Source of the DNA: Antedon mediterranea | Taxonomy: Eukaryota > Echinodermata > Crinoidea > Comatulida > Antedonidae | DNA: 64,000 nt | Reading direction: 5' to 3' | Assembly (NCBI RefSeq): GCF_964355755.1 | Contig: NC_092679.1 | Location: forward strand, 1,054,001 to 1,118,000 | Shown here: positions 54,701-60,834 of the stretch, in pieces | How the letters are laid out: every line of letters starts with the position of its first letter | Numbering within the stretch: the first letter of the stretch is position 1 | The notes under the pieces: generated by a model | Seen by the model: only the letters and a program-made list of their open reading frames with translations | Told to the model about the DNA's origin: nothing | The model's database searches: none | Made by a program: the position numbers and the translations under genes

Positions 54701-55057
54701 TTAATGACAAAAAATATTGACATTTGGGAACCATCATGAAGCCATTCTCAAGAACAAATAAGGTATTAACAAACACATTATTTTAACATTTTATTTAGTT
54801 TACAATCTGTTAATGGTTTAACGTTGATATTATTATTAGTCACATAATCAATAACAAACATTCTTCTAGCCTACTAGAATAAACATTTATAAGAATAGCA
54901 GATATATGTACAGTAATCAAAAATAGACAATTAATTAAATTACACTGATACCTACCTCATCACTCCATTTCATAAACTTTCCACCTTCTTTCAATTCATC
55001 TGGTATCTCTACTTCTTCTAATTGTTTCACCTTTAATCTTGTATTTGCCCCAGCCAT
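10221..55057 (-). CDS. PLCB1: Phospholipase C beta (PLCB1-3 / Plc21C class), 35 predicted exons
   Basis: The enzyme hydrolyses PIP2 at the inner plasma membrane to IP3 and diacylglycerol, downstream of Gq-type G proteins. I joined 35 exons by GT/GC-AG sites and compatible phase; coding length is 4260 nt, about 1419 residues, longer than human PLCB1 (about 1216) because of a long X-Y linker and tail. Domain order is PH, EF-hands, X, acidic linker, Y, C2, coiled-coil C-terminal domain. The expected catalytic residues are present: His333 (FINSSHNTY), Glu363 and Asp365 (ELDCWDG), His380 (THG), Glu414 (FENH). The start is the ATG at 55055-55057 (MAGANTRLK, like PLCB1 MAGAQPG). The Y and C2 regions fit PLCB1-3/Plc21C better than PLCB4/norpA, although some X-box positions are shared with both, so the exact paralogue symbol is uncertain. 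Exon coordinates are given in the block entries. Confidence 0.95.
10566..10675. mobile_element. MITE copy 4, left end missing, in a PLCB intron
   Basis: Core 'aaatatggtagtgatgtgcc' and right end 'gtgtagacagagctttag'. It lies between PLCB exons 34 and 35. Confidence 0.72.
11377..11512. mobile_element. MITE copy 5, in a PLCB intron
   Basis: Left end after TTAA (11373-11376), 'gctctgtctagactatacaa'; right end 'gatagtgtagacagagcc' then TTA. It lies 3 bp from the end of exon 32 at 11515, so the right end overlaps the donor region of that exon. Confidence 0.82.
13882..18168 (-). CDS. PLCB1: PLCB exons 27-28: Ser/Asn-rich spacer before the coiled coil
   Basis: Exons at 17907-18168 and 13882-14004, residues about 967-1095. 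The sequence is low in hydrophobics and rich in Ser, Asn and Glu ([56 protein letters not shown]). In PLC beta this position is a flexible linker between the C2-proximal regulatory helices and the distal C-terminal domain. Exon 28 (123 nt, phase 1-1) could be skipped in frame. The intron between them carries the 2.1-kb TIR-derived satellite. Confidence 0.85.
14607..16694. mobile_element. pogo/Tigger-like TIR element whose interior is a 2-kb tandem array
   Basis: Flanked by TA (14605-14606 and 16695-16696). Left end is CAGTAGAACACTTATTAAGG; the right end read inward is CAGTAGAACCCTTTTATTTG. The interior consists of about 17-bp units 'gtgtccctttaataggg' matching the subterminal sequence. The left two thirds (to about 15.9 kb) form a higher-order pattern of about 51 bp alternating 'ttccttgaaaagaggtg' and 'tctcttaaataggggtg'; the right third is simple 17-bp units. 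There is no transposase frame. It lies in the PLCB intron between exons 27 and 28. Confidence 0.88.
17819..17861. mobile_element. Terminal fragment of a hAT-like element
   Basis: Poly-C run followed by 'ctggatacgccactg', the typical end (GGATCCGCCACTG) of hAT non-autonomous elements. No opposite end was found. Confidence 0.45.
18540..20406 (-). CDS. PLCB1: PLCB exons 24-26: C2 domain
   Basis: Exons at 20242-20406, 19345-19444 and 18540-18739, residues 812-966. Landmarks are [71 protein letters not shown] and [14 protein letters not shown]. The last segment continues into [20 protein letters not shown], matching the Galpha-q binding helix-turn-helix region that follows C2 in this family ([20 protein letters not shown] in PLCB1). 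The 797-bp intron between exons 24 and 25 is almost entirely an 80-bp tandem array. Confidence 0.94.
18842..18963 (-). mobile_element. SINE family C, truncated copy
   Basis: Reverse-complement match to the copy at 48276-48470: 'acaagatgctctacataaca' and 'ttattacaagtccttgggag' are shared. It lies between PLCB exons 25 and 26. Confidence 0.7.
19455..20215. repeat. 80-82 bp tandem array, 9 full copies plus a partial one, in a PLCB intron
   Basis: The unit begins 'attgaccattcaccaccaaa' and ends 'cagtagaagataagtattag'. Starts at 19471, 19552, 19632, 19712, 19792, 19873, 19953, 20033 and 20115. Two subtypes (cacaca versus 'ctatataacac' with 'ttaaacac') alternate. The array fills the intron between exons 24 and 25 to within about 10 bp of the acceptor at 19445. 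Confidence 0.93.
20761..22937 (-). CDS. PLCB1: PLCB exons 19-23: acidic linker and catalytic Y box
   Basis: Exons at 22755-22937, 22331-22415, 21877-21949, 21235-21286 and 20761-20915, residues 629-811. Exon 19 opens with an acidic stretch ([10 protein letters not shown], about residues 642-651). In this family such a stretch blocks the active site until membrane contact. It then enters the Y box at [17 protein letters not shown]. Further landmarks are [42 protein letters not shown] and [11 protein letters not shown]. The junction between exons 20 and 21 splits an Asn codon (AA|T), giving VNYNKKQL as in fly and vertebrate PLC beta, which fixes the donor at 22331. Confidence 0.93.
20991..21118 (+). 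repeat. Dispersed repeat pair, copy 1
   Basis: 'gttcttgtagccgtcttctt' ... 'gatctacgtttataccatg' ... 'ttttattttaatt' is shared with 32815-32946 at high identity. Unclassified. Confidence 0.75.
21348..21484. repeat. About 30-bp minisatellite, 4-5 copies
   Basis: Units of 'ggtagtggtgtaggcctact' plus 'actacta' with variable trinucleotide number. Partly palindromic around aggcct. Confidence 0.8.
21631..21730. mobile_element. MITE copy 6, internally shortened
   Basis: TTAA then 'gccctgtctacactatctaa'. Right end 'gtttgatagtgtagacagag'. Interior reduced to about one core unit. Confidence 0.8.
22014..22223 (-). mobile_element. tRNA-derived SINE family A, copy 1
   Basis: Near-full match to 62761-63023 (shared 'agctctcaatgcgctg', 'cagctagtaatcagcgcaaa', 'tatacacct'), but lacking the middle part that carries the B box. 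Confidence 0.78.
23052..28731 (-). CDS. PLCB1: PLCB exons 14-18: expanded X-Y linker, five symmetric cassettes
   Basis: Predicted exons at 28597-28731, 27480-27536, 26965-27045, 25774-25836 and 23052-23153, residues about 483-629. Lengths 135, 57, 81, 63 and 102 nt are all multiples of three and all start and end in phase 1, so each could be skipped without a frameshift. The encoded sequence is Ser/Arg/Lys rich (for example [19 protein letters not shown] and [17 protein letters not shown]) with many potential phosphosites and no known fold. Exon 14 needs a GC donor. The exon at 25774-25836 has the least support: it rests on splice sites and phase alone. No family homologue was recognised for this region, which is expected because the linker is the least conserved part of PLC. 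Confidence 0.72.
24605..24880. repeat. 21-bp palindromic AT-rich minisatellite
   Basis: Unit 'gttataacttagttataag' plus 'tt', self-complementary halves, about 10 copies with decay at the edges. It lies between PLCB exons 17 and 18. Confidence 0.88.
26187..26343. mobile_element. MITE copy 7 with three core units
   Basis: TTAA then 'gcgctctctacactaagtga'. 'caaatatggtagtgatatg' occurs three times in tandem. Right end 'agtttgatagtgtaaacaag'. Confidence 0.82.
26424..26662. repeat. 21-bp minisatellite, about 11 copies, in a PLCB intron
   Basis: Unit 'actattaccatccattttta' plus 'a', nearly identical copies with two small insertions. The MDGNSLK frame on the minus strand is a repeat artefact. Confidence 0.92.
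27636..27882. repeat. 25-bp minisatellite, 10 near-identical copies
   Basis: Unit 'catttaatagatgcccatac' plus 'aggac'. Copies are almost invariant, suggesting recent expansion. It lies between PLCB exons 14 and 15 and is cut on its right by a hAT-like insertion. Confidence 0.93.
27883..28012. mobile_element. hAT-like MITE, 130 bp
   Basis: Ends CAGGGCCGTAGCCACC and (inward) CAGTGCTGTAGCCACA, flanked on both sides by CCATA. It is inserted in the 25-bp minisatellite unit. Confidence 0.75.
28592..28597 (-). other. Predicted GC-AG 5' splice site of PLCB exon 14
   Basis: Reading the minus strand, exon 14 ends AAAG|GCAAGC. GCAAG after AG is the usual context of non-canonical GC donors. No GT donor in the same phase is nearby before the frame runs on to a stop at 28361. 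Using the GC donor gives phase 1, which fits exon 15. Confidence 0.6.
29256..31095 (-). CDS. PLCB1: PLCB exons 10-13: catalytic X box
   Basis: Exons at 30949-31095, 30453-30610, 29539-29703 and 29256-29364, residues 290-483. Exon 10 carries the catalytic His in [12 protein letters not shown]. Exon 11 carries [20 protein letters not shown] and the second His in VITHGYTM. Exon 12 carries [11 protein letters not shown]. Exon 13 carries [18 protein letters not shown] with the substrate-contacting lysines. All family catalytic and calcium-ligand positions I can identify are intact, so an active lipase is expected. A MITE copy ends only about a dozen bases from the exon 10 donor, and a 47-bp tandem array occupies the intron between exons 11 and 12. 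Confidence 0.95.
29783..30385. repeat. About 47-bp tandem array, about 12 copies, in a PLCB intron
   Basis: Unit starts 'ataaaccatacctaaacaca' and continues 'actttaccagcaacaaccat' then 'taccaac'. Copies at the right end are more diverged. It lies between exons 11 and 12. Confidence 0.92.
30791..30936. mobile_element. MITE copy 8, next to the PLCB exon 10 donor
   Basis: Left end 'aagctctgtctacactatca' is intact. The right end is degenerate and lies about 12 bp from the exon 10 boundary at 30949. Confidence 0.8.
31646..37952 (-). CDS. PLCB1: PLCB exons 6-9: EF-hand region
   Basis: Exons at 37899-37952, 37564-37648, 34332-34432 and 31646-31812, residues 154-290. Landmarks are [31 protein letters not shown] and [14 protein letters not shown] followed by [15 protein letters not shown], the last nearly invariant in PLC beta. 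EF-hands of this family are mostly structural. Exon 8 ends GATAT|GTAAGT, and its 5' splice site is the first unit of a long 21-bp tandem array filling much of the following intron. Confidence 0.92.
32815..32946 (+). repeat. Dispersed repeat pair, copy 2
   Basis: Match to 20991-21118. Both end 'ttttattttaatt', possibly a retroelement 3' tail. Confidence 0.75.
32966..33126. repeat. 21-bp array, smaller block (about 7 copies)
   Basis: Same unit as the main block at 33338-34337 ('cttacactcatcactaccata'), separated from it by about 210 bp of different AT-rich sequence, probably an insertion. Confidence 0.9.
33338..34337. repeat. 21-bp array, main block (about 47 copies), starting at the PLCB exon 8 donor
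   Basis: On the transcribed (minus) strand each unit reads about GTAAGTATGGTAGTRATGA plus 2 bases, containing GTAAGT, a near-perfect 5' splice site. The rightmost unit is the real exon 8 donor (exon end at 34332, GATAT|GTAAGTATGG). Long frames here (MVVMSVS, CKYGSNE, SLLPYLQ) result from the 21-bp period. Confidence 0.93.
34460..37280. other. PLCB intron between exons 7 and 8, mostly unique AT-rich
   Basis: Apart from the 17-bp array at 34990-35335, I see no exon, RNA or classified element. Confidence 0.45.
34990..35335. repeat. About 17-bp minisatellite
   Basis: Units 'cttattcagcaactgta' with variants 'cttatttggcaactgtg' and 'cttattaagtaactgta', about 20 copies, arranged in a partly repeated higher-order block ('cttaaattcagttactgta'). 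Confidence 0.88.
37284..37420. mobile_element. MITE copy 9, right end missing
   Basis: Left end 'aagctctgtctacactatca' is intact. Three 'catatcactaccatattt' core units follow, then the element stops. Confidence 0.8.
38001..38236 (+). mobile_element. tRNA-derived SINE family B
   Basis: Head with A-box-like TGGTACAGTGGTTAAAACA and B-box-like GGGTCCGGTCAAGATTC. Tail 'ttatccaggtaagctaggca'. The tail recurs at 3701-3735 and 48613-48646. It lies in the PLCB intron between exons 5 and 6. Confidence 0.75.
38791..40109. mobile_element. pogo/Tigger-like non-autonomous element, 1319 bp
   Basis: Flanked by TA at 38789-38790 and 40110-40111. The terminal inverted repeats are perfect over 24 bp, beginning CAGTCAACTCTCCCAATACC. 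Subterminal 'aaaccgga' motifs recur at both ends. There is no transposase frame, so it must be mobilised in trans. A 24-bp palindrome (39259-39282) is nested inside. It lies in the PLCB intron between exons 5 and 6. Confidence 0.9.
39259..39282. mobile_element. 24-bp perfect palindrome with flanking direct repeat, copy 1
   Basis: CAGGGAGTTGTT joined to its own reverse complement. Flanks GTTTTTAG (39251-39258) and TTTTTTAG (39283-39290). Inserted within the Tigger-like element. Confidence 0.7.
40570..55057 (-). CDS. PLCB1: PLCB exons 1-5: PH domain
   Basis: Exons at 54956-55057, 50811-50879, 48078-48146, 45234-45374 and 40570-40649, residues 1-154. The first four are in phase 0 throughout; exon 5 ends in phase 2. 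Readable landmarks are [38 protein letters not shown] and [10 protein letters not shown], matching the PLCB pattern KFVKWDDD, FFFYWTDQ and LLDLSLVKDARCGRHA. The PH domain of this family helps membrane and Rac binding. The introns are very long (4.1, 2.7, 2.7 and 4.6 kb) and hold most of the TIR transposons of the window. Confidence 0.9.
41458..41610. mobile_element. MITE copy 10
   Basis: TTAA at 41454-41457 then 'gttctgtctacactatcaaa'. Right end 'agtttgatagtgtagacata'. Confidence 0.83.
41882..42021. mobile_element. MITE copy 11
   Basis: TTAA before 'gcactgtctacactatcaaa'. Right end 'agtttgatagtgtagacaga' then GCTTTAG. It lies only about 270 bp from copy 10. Confidence 0.85.
44257..44420. mobile_element. 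Short decayed relative of the 38791-40109 element
   Basis: Left end 'cagtacaactctcacaatac' and right end 'ggtattgggaaagttgactg' resemble its TIRs with several changes. The 164-bp interior keeps 'ccagcccaaaggtgt'. Confidence 0.75.
44651..44692. mobile_element. MITE copy 12, right-end fragment
   Basis: Only 'agtttgatagtgcagacaga' and a few upstream bases remain. Confidence 0.65.
45787..45810. mobile_element. 24-bp perfect palindrome with 7-bp direct repeats, copy 2
   Basis: Identical to the palindrome at 39259. Flanked by ATTAAAT at 45780-45786 and 45811-45817. Confidence 0.75.
46141..46673. mobile_element. Dispersed element with tRNA-like segment and inverted 'cctccgcc' ends
   Basis: Begins 'gagggtactccgagagtaca' with 'aacctccgcc' and ends 'ccttggcggaggttatta'. 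Inside are a tRNA-like part (TGGTGTAATGGTTATG and GGTTCAAGTTCAAGTCC at about 46291-46352), 'aagtttggtgagaatcgg', and a 'cagacagacagaca' tract. Confidence 0.65.
47459..47594. mobile_element. MITE copy 13 with clear TTAA target duplication
   Basis: Flanked by TTAA at 47455-47458 and 47595-47598. Ends 'actctgtctacactatcata' and 'gtttggtagtgtagacagag'. This is the best evidence that the family inserts at TTAA. Confidence 0.88.
47690..47709. mobile_element. 20-bp perfect palindrome with 7-bp direct repeats, copy 3
   Basis: CAGGGAGGTA joined to its own reverse complement; the same ends as copies 1 and 2 with a different centre. Flanked by GTTAAAG at 47683-47689 and 47710-47716. Confidence 0.75.
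48229..48300. repeat. Short 18-bp tandem repeat
   Basis: 'ggctttggagtggagttg' repeated about four times, immediately in front of a SINE head, which may have seeded it. Confidence 0.75.
48276..48470 (+). mobile_element. tRNA-derived SINE family C
   Basis: A-box-like TTGGTGGTTATGAGG and B-box GGGTTCAAGTCC, then a body shared with the inverted copy at 18842-18963. Confidence 0.75.
48613..48646 (+). mobile_element. SINE family B tail fragment
   Basis: 'gtttatccaagtaaactagg' then 'cacgaaat', a diverged copy of the same tail. Confidence 0.55.
48986..50296. mobile_element. 1.3-kb TIR element with 6-bp target duplication
   Basis: Ends CAGGGCATCA and TGATGCCCTG. Exact 6-bp direct repeats TGTCAT flank it (48980-48985 and 50297-50302). 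Subterminal regions are unusually GC-rich, with repeated 'gctctcctc' and 'gaggagcg' motifs in both orientations. A poly-C run lies at about 49188-49202. There is no transposase frame. Confidence 0.85.
50900..54950. other. PLCB intron 1, remaining sequence
   Basis: AT-rich. It contains MITE copy 14 and, near 54160-54320, a possible retroelement 3' end ('ttcatttcatttcattattt' followed by 'accagggtcaacctaagtga'). No exon was recognised. Confidence 0.4.
51691..51871. mobile_element. MITE copy 14, left end missing, expanded core
   Basis: Four core units ('aaatatggtaatgatatgcc' and variants, one reading 'aagtatggtagtgatatg'). Right end 'gatagtgtagacaaggcttt'. Confidence 0.8.
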
Positions 55058-57050
55058 ATTATGAAGTGTTACTACCGTATCATAAACAAGTTAAATATGC
55101 GTACATTCAAATTACATAAGGCTGAATAGCCCGGGCTAGCTTTAGCCTTGAGTTACCGGTAGTTGTTGACAGGCGGAGGTGAAACTAAAGGGCGGATCGC
55201 TGGTCCTGCTGCTGCTATATTGGTGGTAGAGTAGGAAGTGCGCGTACTACTTCAGTGTTTTTACCAAGTTTGCTTCTTTGTCCTTTATTTCTATCGTTGC
55301 TAAATAAACTATAAATCATCTAGACTGAAGTATGTTTACTGTCAATATTCCATGATACAAATTTGTTGTTTACGTAAACATTTGAGCTACCTACTTCCAC
55401 CCACACGCCTTCTTCTTCCAGATTGCTGTTTACCGACGAACTTGTGGTTCTTCTTCACTGGTTCTGGAGTTGTCTCTGATAACTTGTTGAATGTGGTATA
55501 CTTGAGGGCGCTACTACTATTTACATTATAAATCAACTTATTTGATTGACTTATGATTTTTTGAAATTGAAGACTTCAATCCAATCACTCTCAACACACA
55601 GTTATTTATTATACATCTACCAAATGCTCTTATTGTCTACTATAAAAATTGTAGATATTAATAATAGTTTATTTTCTCAGGGAAAAAAACACTTTATTTA
55701 CCCAACAGTGTTTTTCATCAAGCCCGTGCAAAAACATACAAACACGGGACAAACACAAGACAAATTGATTTGCTATAGTTAATTTATTATAATACAAGTC
55801 CATTACCATAATGTACAACTGCAGCAGCCAAATACGTATCAACATATAGAGTAGTCATGCAAGCAGTATATGTGCTTATGGTATATGCAAAATATCTTGT
55901 TCCTAGTAATAACATTGTTATAGCCCTTTATTTGTTTATATTCCAAACTCCAGGAAAAAAGTGCCCTTGTTATTATGAACTCATTTTTATTGAATATATT
56001 CTAAGTTTATTTAGGAAAATTATCCTTAAAACTGCTAGCCCTTAATTTATTCATAGTGCCGTGGTTATAAATAATGAACAGCCTATTTATTACCGGGGTA
56101 ATAATGTGAATAAGAACCACATACTATTATTATTGCATATATTCTATAAGCATCTTATCCATTCCTTATCTCTTAAGAGCCTTTAAAATACATTACAATG
56201 TTTTTAAAACTTATAATAATAATGATCTTTATCATCATGTTTATGGTGTCAAAGGTTAAAAGCAGACGACCGCCTGCCCCACGCTGGCTAAGGCCATCAA
56301 TTTGGCACAATAGGCAAGTTTAACTGTTAGTGTTAAGTAAATACTGCAAACATTAACTTTTATGAAAAGTTCAAAATTAAAATGTTTAATAACGTTTCTT
56401 AACTTTATATAAACCAAACCTTACACCTGTTTAGGACCATTGGTTCTATCAGGATTACTACATCTATATATAGTCATGACACACCCATATATGATACAAT
56501 GTCCATATATAGTAATAGAATGCCCATTTTTGGTTTATATGAATACAGGAGGCATTATGTAGTCTGAGCTCAATATTATCATCCAGTTTTAATGAGTTAG
56601 TATTTCATAACTGTTTTTTTCCAATGCCACAGCAAACTCTGCGCTAGAAAGACCAATCACCAATAGAGGGCGCTCCTTTCTTTGTAAAGCTTCATGTTAT
56701 AGCTCCATTTTCTTCGAACTGTAAGCAAACAAACATTGTTGTTATAGTTATATACTGTATGTGTAACAAAACAAATGAATAAAAATGTAATTACAATAAA
56801 ACCACTATTAAGGGGACACTTTTGGGAGCCAAAAAATTGTCCCATTAATTGGGTACCCCTCATTCAGGGGCCACTTACAAAAAAACGGAAATTGTCCCCT
56901 AATAGAGATTTTTGTGGGGAAAAACTAAATAAAATATACCAAAAATTAACAAGAATTGATTTGGACTGGAATGGAAAATGTTAGCAACCAACATTTCACC
57001 AAACACTGTTTAAATAATGACACCCAAATTACCCAAAATAAACTGGTAAA
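55058..57050. other. Intergenic spacer between PCMT1 and PLCB
   Basis: Holds the PLCB 5' UTR and promoter (a locally CpG-richer stretch at 55130-55270 directly upstream of the start) and the PCMT1 3' UTR. A fragment of a TIR element lies at 56790-56925. No coding exon was recognised. Confidence 0.5.
56790..56925. mobile_element. Fragment related to the 14607-16694 TIR element
   Basis: 'ccactattaaggggacac' and, further on, 'attgtcccctaatagag' resemble the TIR and subterminal sequence of that element. No satellite expansion here. Confidence 0.6.
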
Positions 57051-57056
57051 TGAAAG

Positions 57057-60000
57057 TCAGTAGCACCTTCCAGGCCATTGCTTTTCCTTGCTGGTGAGGG
57101 GGACATATACAACCCCCATTAGTTGTTTTTTTGTAATGCTACCATCTTGATGTTTGTCATATTGTTCTAAGTTTTGGCTTCCTCCTTGCGGCCCCACCGG
57201 TACAATCATTCGTCCTCCTGGTTTTAACTGCTCCAAAAGCTGATTAATAAAATAAACAACTGGATAAAGTAGAATACAAAATTACGATAAAATAAAAATA
57301 TGTAATAATTAAAACTTAAGGCTTGCTTGCATAATAAAATTCCTGAGAATTAGGTGACAAGGTAGACCTACTTACAGCTTCAGGTATTGTGGGAGCAGCT
57401 GCCCCTACATGAATTGCATCATAGGGGGCGTGCTCTGGATCTCCTAATCTACCGTCACCAACTAAAAAGAAAACAGAAGAAATAATTACATAATGCTTTG
57501 TGAATGATATCAATTGTTTGTAAACAGGTATGCTGTATGATTAATAAAAAATGATATAACAATAGTAATGTAATAACAATAGTATGTAGATGATGAGGCT
57601 GAAATGTTGATAAAGATATAGTTTGACAAAAAATAGTAACCGTGATGATGATGATGAAGATGATGATAATGATTATGATGATAATAAAGATGATGATTAT
57701 GATGATGATTATGGTGATAATGATGATAATGATGATGAAGATGATGATGATAATGATGATGATAATGATGATGAAAATGATCCACTGAAATATATATTTC
57801 AGATAACAAAAAAAAAGTAATTCTAAATAAAGAGGACAAAAGAAATATTGAGATTTCAATTTTAAGATGTTATTACAACCAGCTGTTACCATTCAAGTGT
57901 AACTTACTAACTAACTTGATCCTATCAGAGTCTAAGAGTTCAGGGTTTCCTTGTTGAATATGTTCTCTTGAACCGTCCACTAGTTCCTTAATGTGATCTA
58001 TTCCAACCACTAAGCCTTCCGCTCCTACCTGAATAATGGATGACAAAACAAAAATACACGTTACCATTATGCCGTAGTGTGTGTGTGGATGGGTATTCAC
58101 ACTTGAAGGATGATTACAAACAAACTGAATGCTACCAATGTACTGTAGAGTGTATGTGTATTTACAGATTACAGCACAATAATTCCTTATGCTGATAACA
58201 CTGAAGAACCACAGTAGCTTGCTCATTTCAGTCGCAGAAATGTATTTGGCTTAGCTGGCCCTGCCCATTATATGTTGTAACAGTGGCAGATCTAAGAAGG
58301 GGGATTTTGCAGATTGTAATGCAAAAGTGTAATGCATCAAATTAAGCTCAGTCCTTCATTAACTATTTTCAGGCCCCTCCCCTATTTCAAAATCTTGGAT
58401 CCATCACTGTGTATTGTATGTTATTGTTATGTGATATAATTCTGATAGATAAATAAACAAAATGTTGAGATGTATTCAACATACCATATATGACATACAC
58501 GCTGTCAGATAGCCACTACCTGACCCAACATCAAGCGCTTTATTGCCTTCCTTTAACTGGTCTTTTAATAACTCTAATGCATGTGCATGCTAAAAAAAAC
58601 AATGCATTCAAAAATAAGTTTAGTGTAGAATGAACAGAGAGAGAATTTACTGAAAAGCAAGATTTAACACCATTTGTCTTATAATCTTAAAACCTCAAGG
58701 CATTATTTTCATAAGTATTTGTTCATTTATTCATTATGTATATGATTATGCATTTGTATATCATTATGTTGACTTACCATATGAGGTGCACTAATTGTTA
58801 CCCCATAACCTGTAAAATAATTATTTAACAATTATTATTAAATTTCAGAACATGCCATTAACATCTGCAGTTATATAACAATACATTTACATGTGCTCTG
58901 TAGACATAGTGTCCTACATGAATTTTAACCTACCAATAGACTGTGGGGCATCGTTAAACGGGTTATGTTTCGAATAATGCATTCGGTTCACTTTCATCAT
59001 TGCATTGTATACTTTTTCATTTGTAATAATTCCATTTTCTGAAATAAAAAAATACTAATATAATAATAATAATATATAGCTTCCTTTCTTCTATCTAGCC
59101 TAGTTAGGCCTCTAGGCCCTAGGCCTAGGCTATATTTATAAATTAAATAATTTGCTCAATATTCAACATTTTAAATTATTTAATTAAAGTGATCAAATAA
59201 TGAACGAAGTGAGTCAATTTTAAAATATTTCATTCGGTGAATCTATTACTTGTGTTATGCGCGATTTGAACGATTTGCGCAATTTGAAATTGCGCAAAAA
59301 AAATCCTTGCGCAATTTGAATTGAAACATGTGTTTCAAATTGCGCAAGCAACGTATTAAATTGCGCAAGTAATCTGCAAATTGCGCAAGGTTTTTCGACA
59401 GATTGTGAAATCATGCACACCCATATTTTTATAGTAATTTCTAAGAATGATTCAAAATTAAAGATAAATATCGCATTTCCTTATTTTAGTAGTGCAAATA
59501 TTGTTATAAGTTAGCATACCGTCGAAGAACCGACGAAGGAAAACGAAGCGGTGGTGTTCCACCAGGCAAGAATTCTTTGCGCAATTTCAAATTGCGCAAG
59601 GATTTTTTTGCGCAATTTCAAATTGCGCAAATCGTTCAAATCGCGCATAACACTTGTAGTTGCCTAGGCCATCAGTGATAAAATCTAACTTTCATTGGCA
59701 AGACATCCACTAGCGCAGGGAGTCGTTTGTAAGGGTCAACAATTCCGCTCGAGTTGGTCATCATTGCAAAATGGTACGGCCTACAAACTGGACTCCAACA
59801 TTTGATGTTTTAAGTTACAAAATCATTGATAGCATACATGCAATCCAAGCTAAACTATAAAATTAACAACCTGTCTACCAAATAATCTATTAATTATAAT
59901 CTATCAACGATTTACCTCTTAATTTTCCAATCAAATCTTCATGTGTTGAACCGGTCGACCGCCACGCCATGGTGGAAAATCTTTTCGCAAAGTGCGCCCC

Positions 60001-60105
60001 CATAAAAACAAAAAACAACACAACTGCTATTTTTTGTGTTGTTCTTAAATTTAGGCAATTTAAACCAGATACTCCACTGTTTTGCGAATTTCGTGCGCAC
60101 CCCAT
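57057..60105 (-). CDS. PCMT1: Protein-L-isoaspartate O-methyltransferase, 7 exons
   Basis: A SAM-dependent repair enzyme that methylates L-isoaspartyl residues of damaged proteins. Exons are 59916-60105, 58934-59038, 58778-58809, 58485-58589, 57908-58028, 57376-57461 and 57057-57239, all GT-AG with matching phases. From the conserved start [14 protein letters not shown] (ATG at 59970) the protein is 228 residues, against 227 in human. Motifs are [18 protein letters not shown], the SAM-binding [13 protein letters not shown] (about residue 82 on), [48 protein letters not shown] and [16 protein letters not shown]. An in-frame ATG at 60105 would add 45 residues containing a hydrophobic segment ([15 protein letters not shown]), a possible signal anchor. 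Which start is used cannot be settled here. The extreme C terminus (PGRCY) differs from the vertebrate SRWK. Confidence 0.96.
57636..57785. repeat. GAT/AAT trinucleotide microsatellite in a PCMT1 intron
   Basis: Imperfect 'gatgatgatgaagatgataa'-type repeats of about 150 bp between PCMT1 exons 5 and 6. Acidic (plus) or His/Ile-rich (minus) frames here are artefacts. Confidence 0.9.
58281..58409. mobile_element. hAT-like MITE in a PCMT1 intron
   Basis: Left end 'cagtggcagatctaagaagg' and right end 'aatcttggatccatcactg' match the typical hAT termini CAGTGGCGGATC...GATCCGCCACTG. The target duplication is unclear. Confidence 0.6.
59251..59653. mobile_element. Foldback element with about 70-bp near-identical terminal inverted repeats
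   Basis: Left arm from 'gtgttatgcgcgatttgaac' and right arm ending in its reverse complement at 59653. Each arm contains inner palindromes 'ttgcgcaatttgaaattgcg' plus 'caa'. The arms differ by about one base indel. CTTG may be the target duplication. It lies in PCMT1 intron 1. Confidence 0.85.
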
Positions 60106-60109
60106 CAGC

Positions 60110-60830
60110 TAATAAATAGCTTCAAGTACAGTCTAATCCCTAATTAAATAATCAAGAAATAAAGTTGTAGTGTCCTTCACTTGACACGCGGAAGAGAAAA
60201 TCCCAATTCATCAGATTTGTTTTTTGATTGGAAATAAATTGAGGGCGCAATAGTGAATACAACCAGAGCAAAAAAAAAAATTTCAATTGGCTCATCAAGA
60301 TCACGCTCTATTTACTACATTACAATTATCATATTCTGGTTTTTTTTCCACAATGTACAGTACAGAAATACAAAATATATACAGTAACAATTAATTTATG
60401 TGACTTTTATTTACAGTCAGACGCAAAAAAGGGCAAAGATATAAACATTAAAATTAGTTATACTGAAGTTGTGTTCTGTCAGAAAAACGCTTAAACTGTT
60501 TTAATTCATTTACATATTCCCGTGAACCATTTCTGTAGCATATAATTTGAATCAAACTCATTACCTACCAATATAAATACTGTATACAGTTGAAGGACAA
60601 TACATTTATTTACTTTATATAATTCATTTACAATTCACACAAAAAACTTTTCAAAAATACTTTCTAAAAATGGTAGACCAGTTAGATGTTAATTGAAAAG
60701 CACTGCTTTATTAATTATATACCTGTGTATTTATATTGGAGAATTTTAAAATTTGTATAAAATTTGGATAAAAATAAATATTGAAGTGAGGTGGTCACGA
60801 AATGGAAGATGAATTATTAACATGCTATAA
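60110..60830. other. Intergenic spacer between BBOF1 and PCMT1
   Basis: About 720 bp, AT-rich, holding the BBOF1 3' UTR and the PCMT1 promoter. A CCAAT box on the minus strand is visible at about 60225. No repeat or extra gene was recognised. Confidence 0.5.
60707..60712 (-). terminator. Likely BBOF1 poly(A) signal
   Basis: AATAAA on the minus strand, 123 nt downstream of the BBOF1 stop and well before PCMT1 begins. Another copy lies at 60605-60610. Confidence 0.4.
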
Positions 60831-60834
60831 AACT

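Noticed and set aside
57455-57892. Poly-Ile and poly-His frames (145 and 109 residues) on the minus strand
   Set aside because: Translations of the GAT/AAT microsatellite in a PCMT1 intron.
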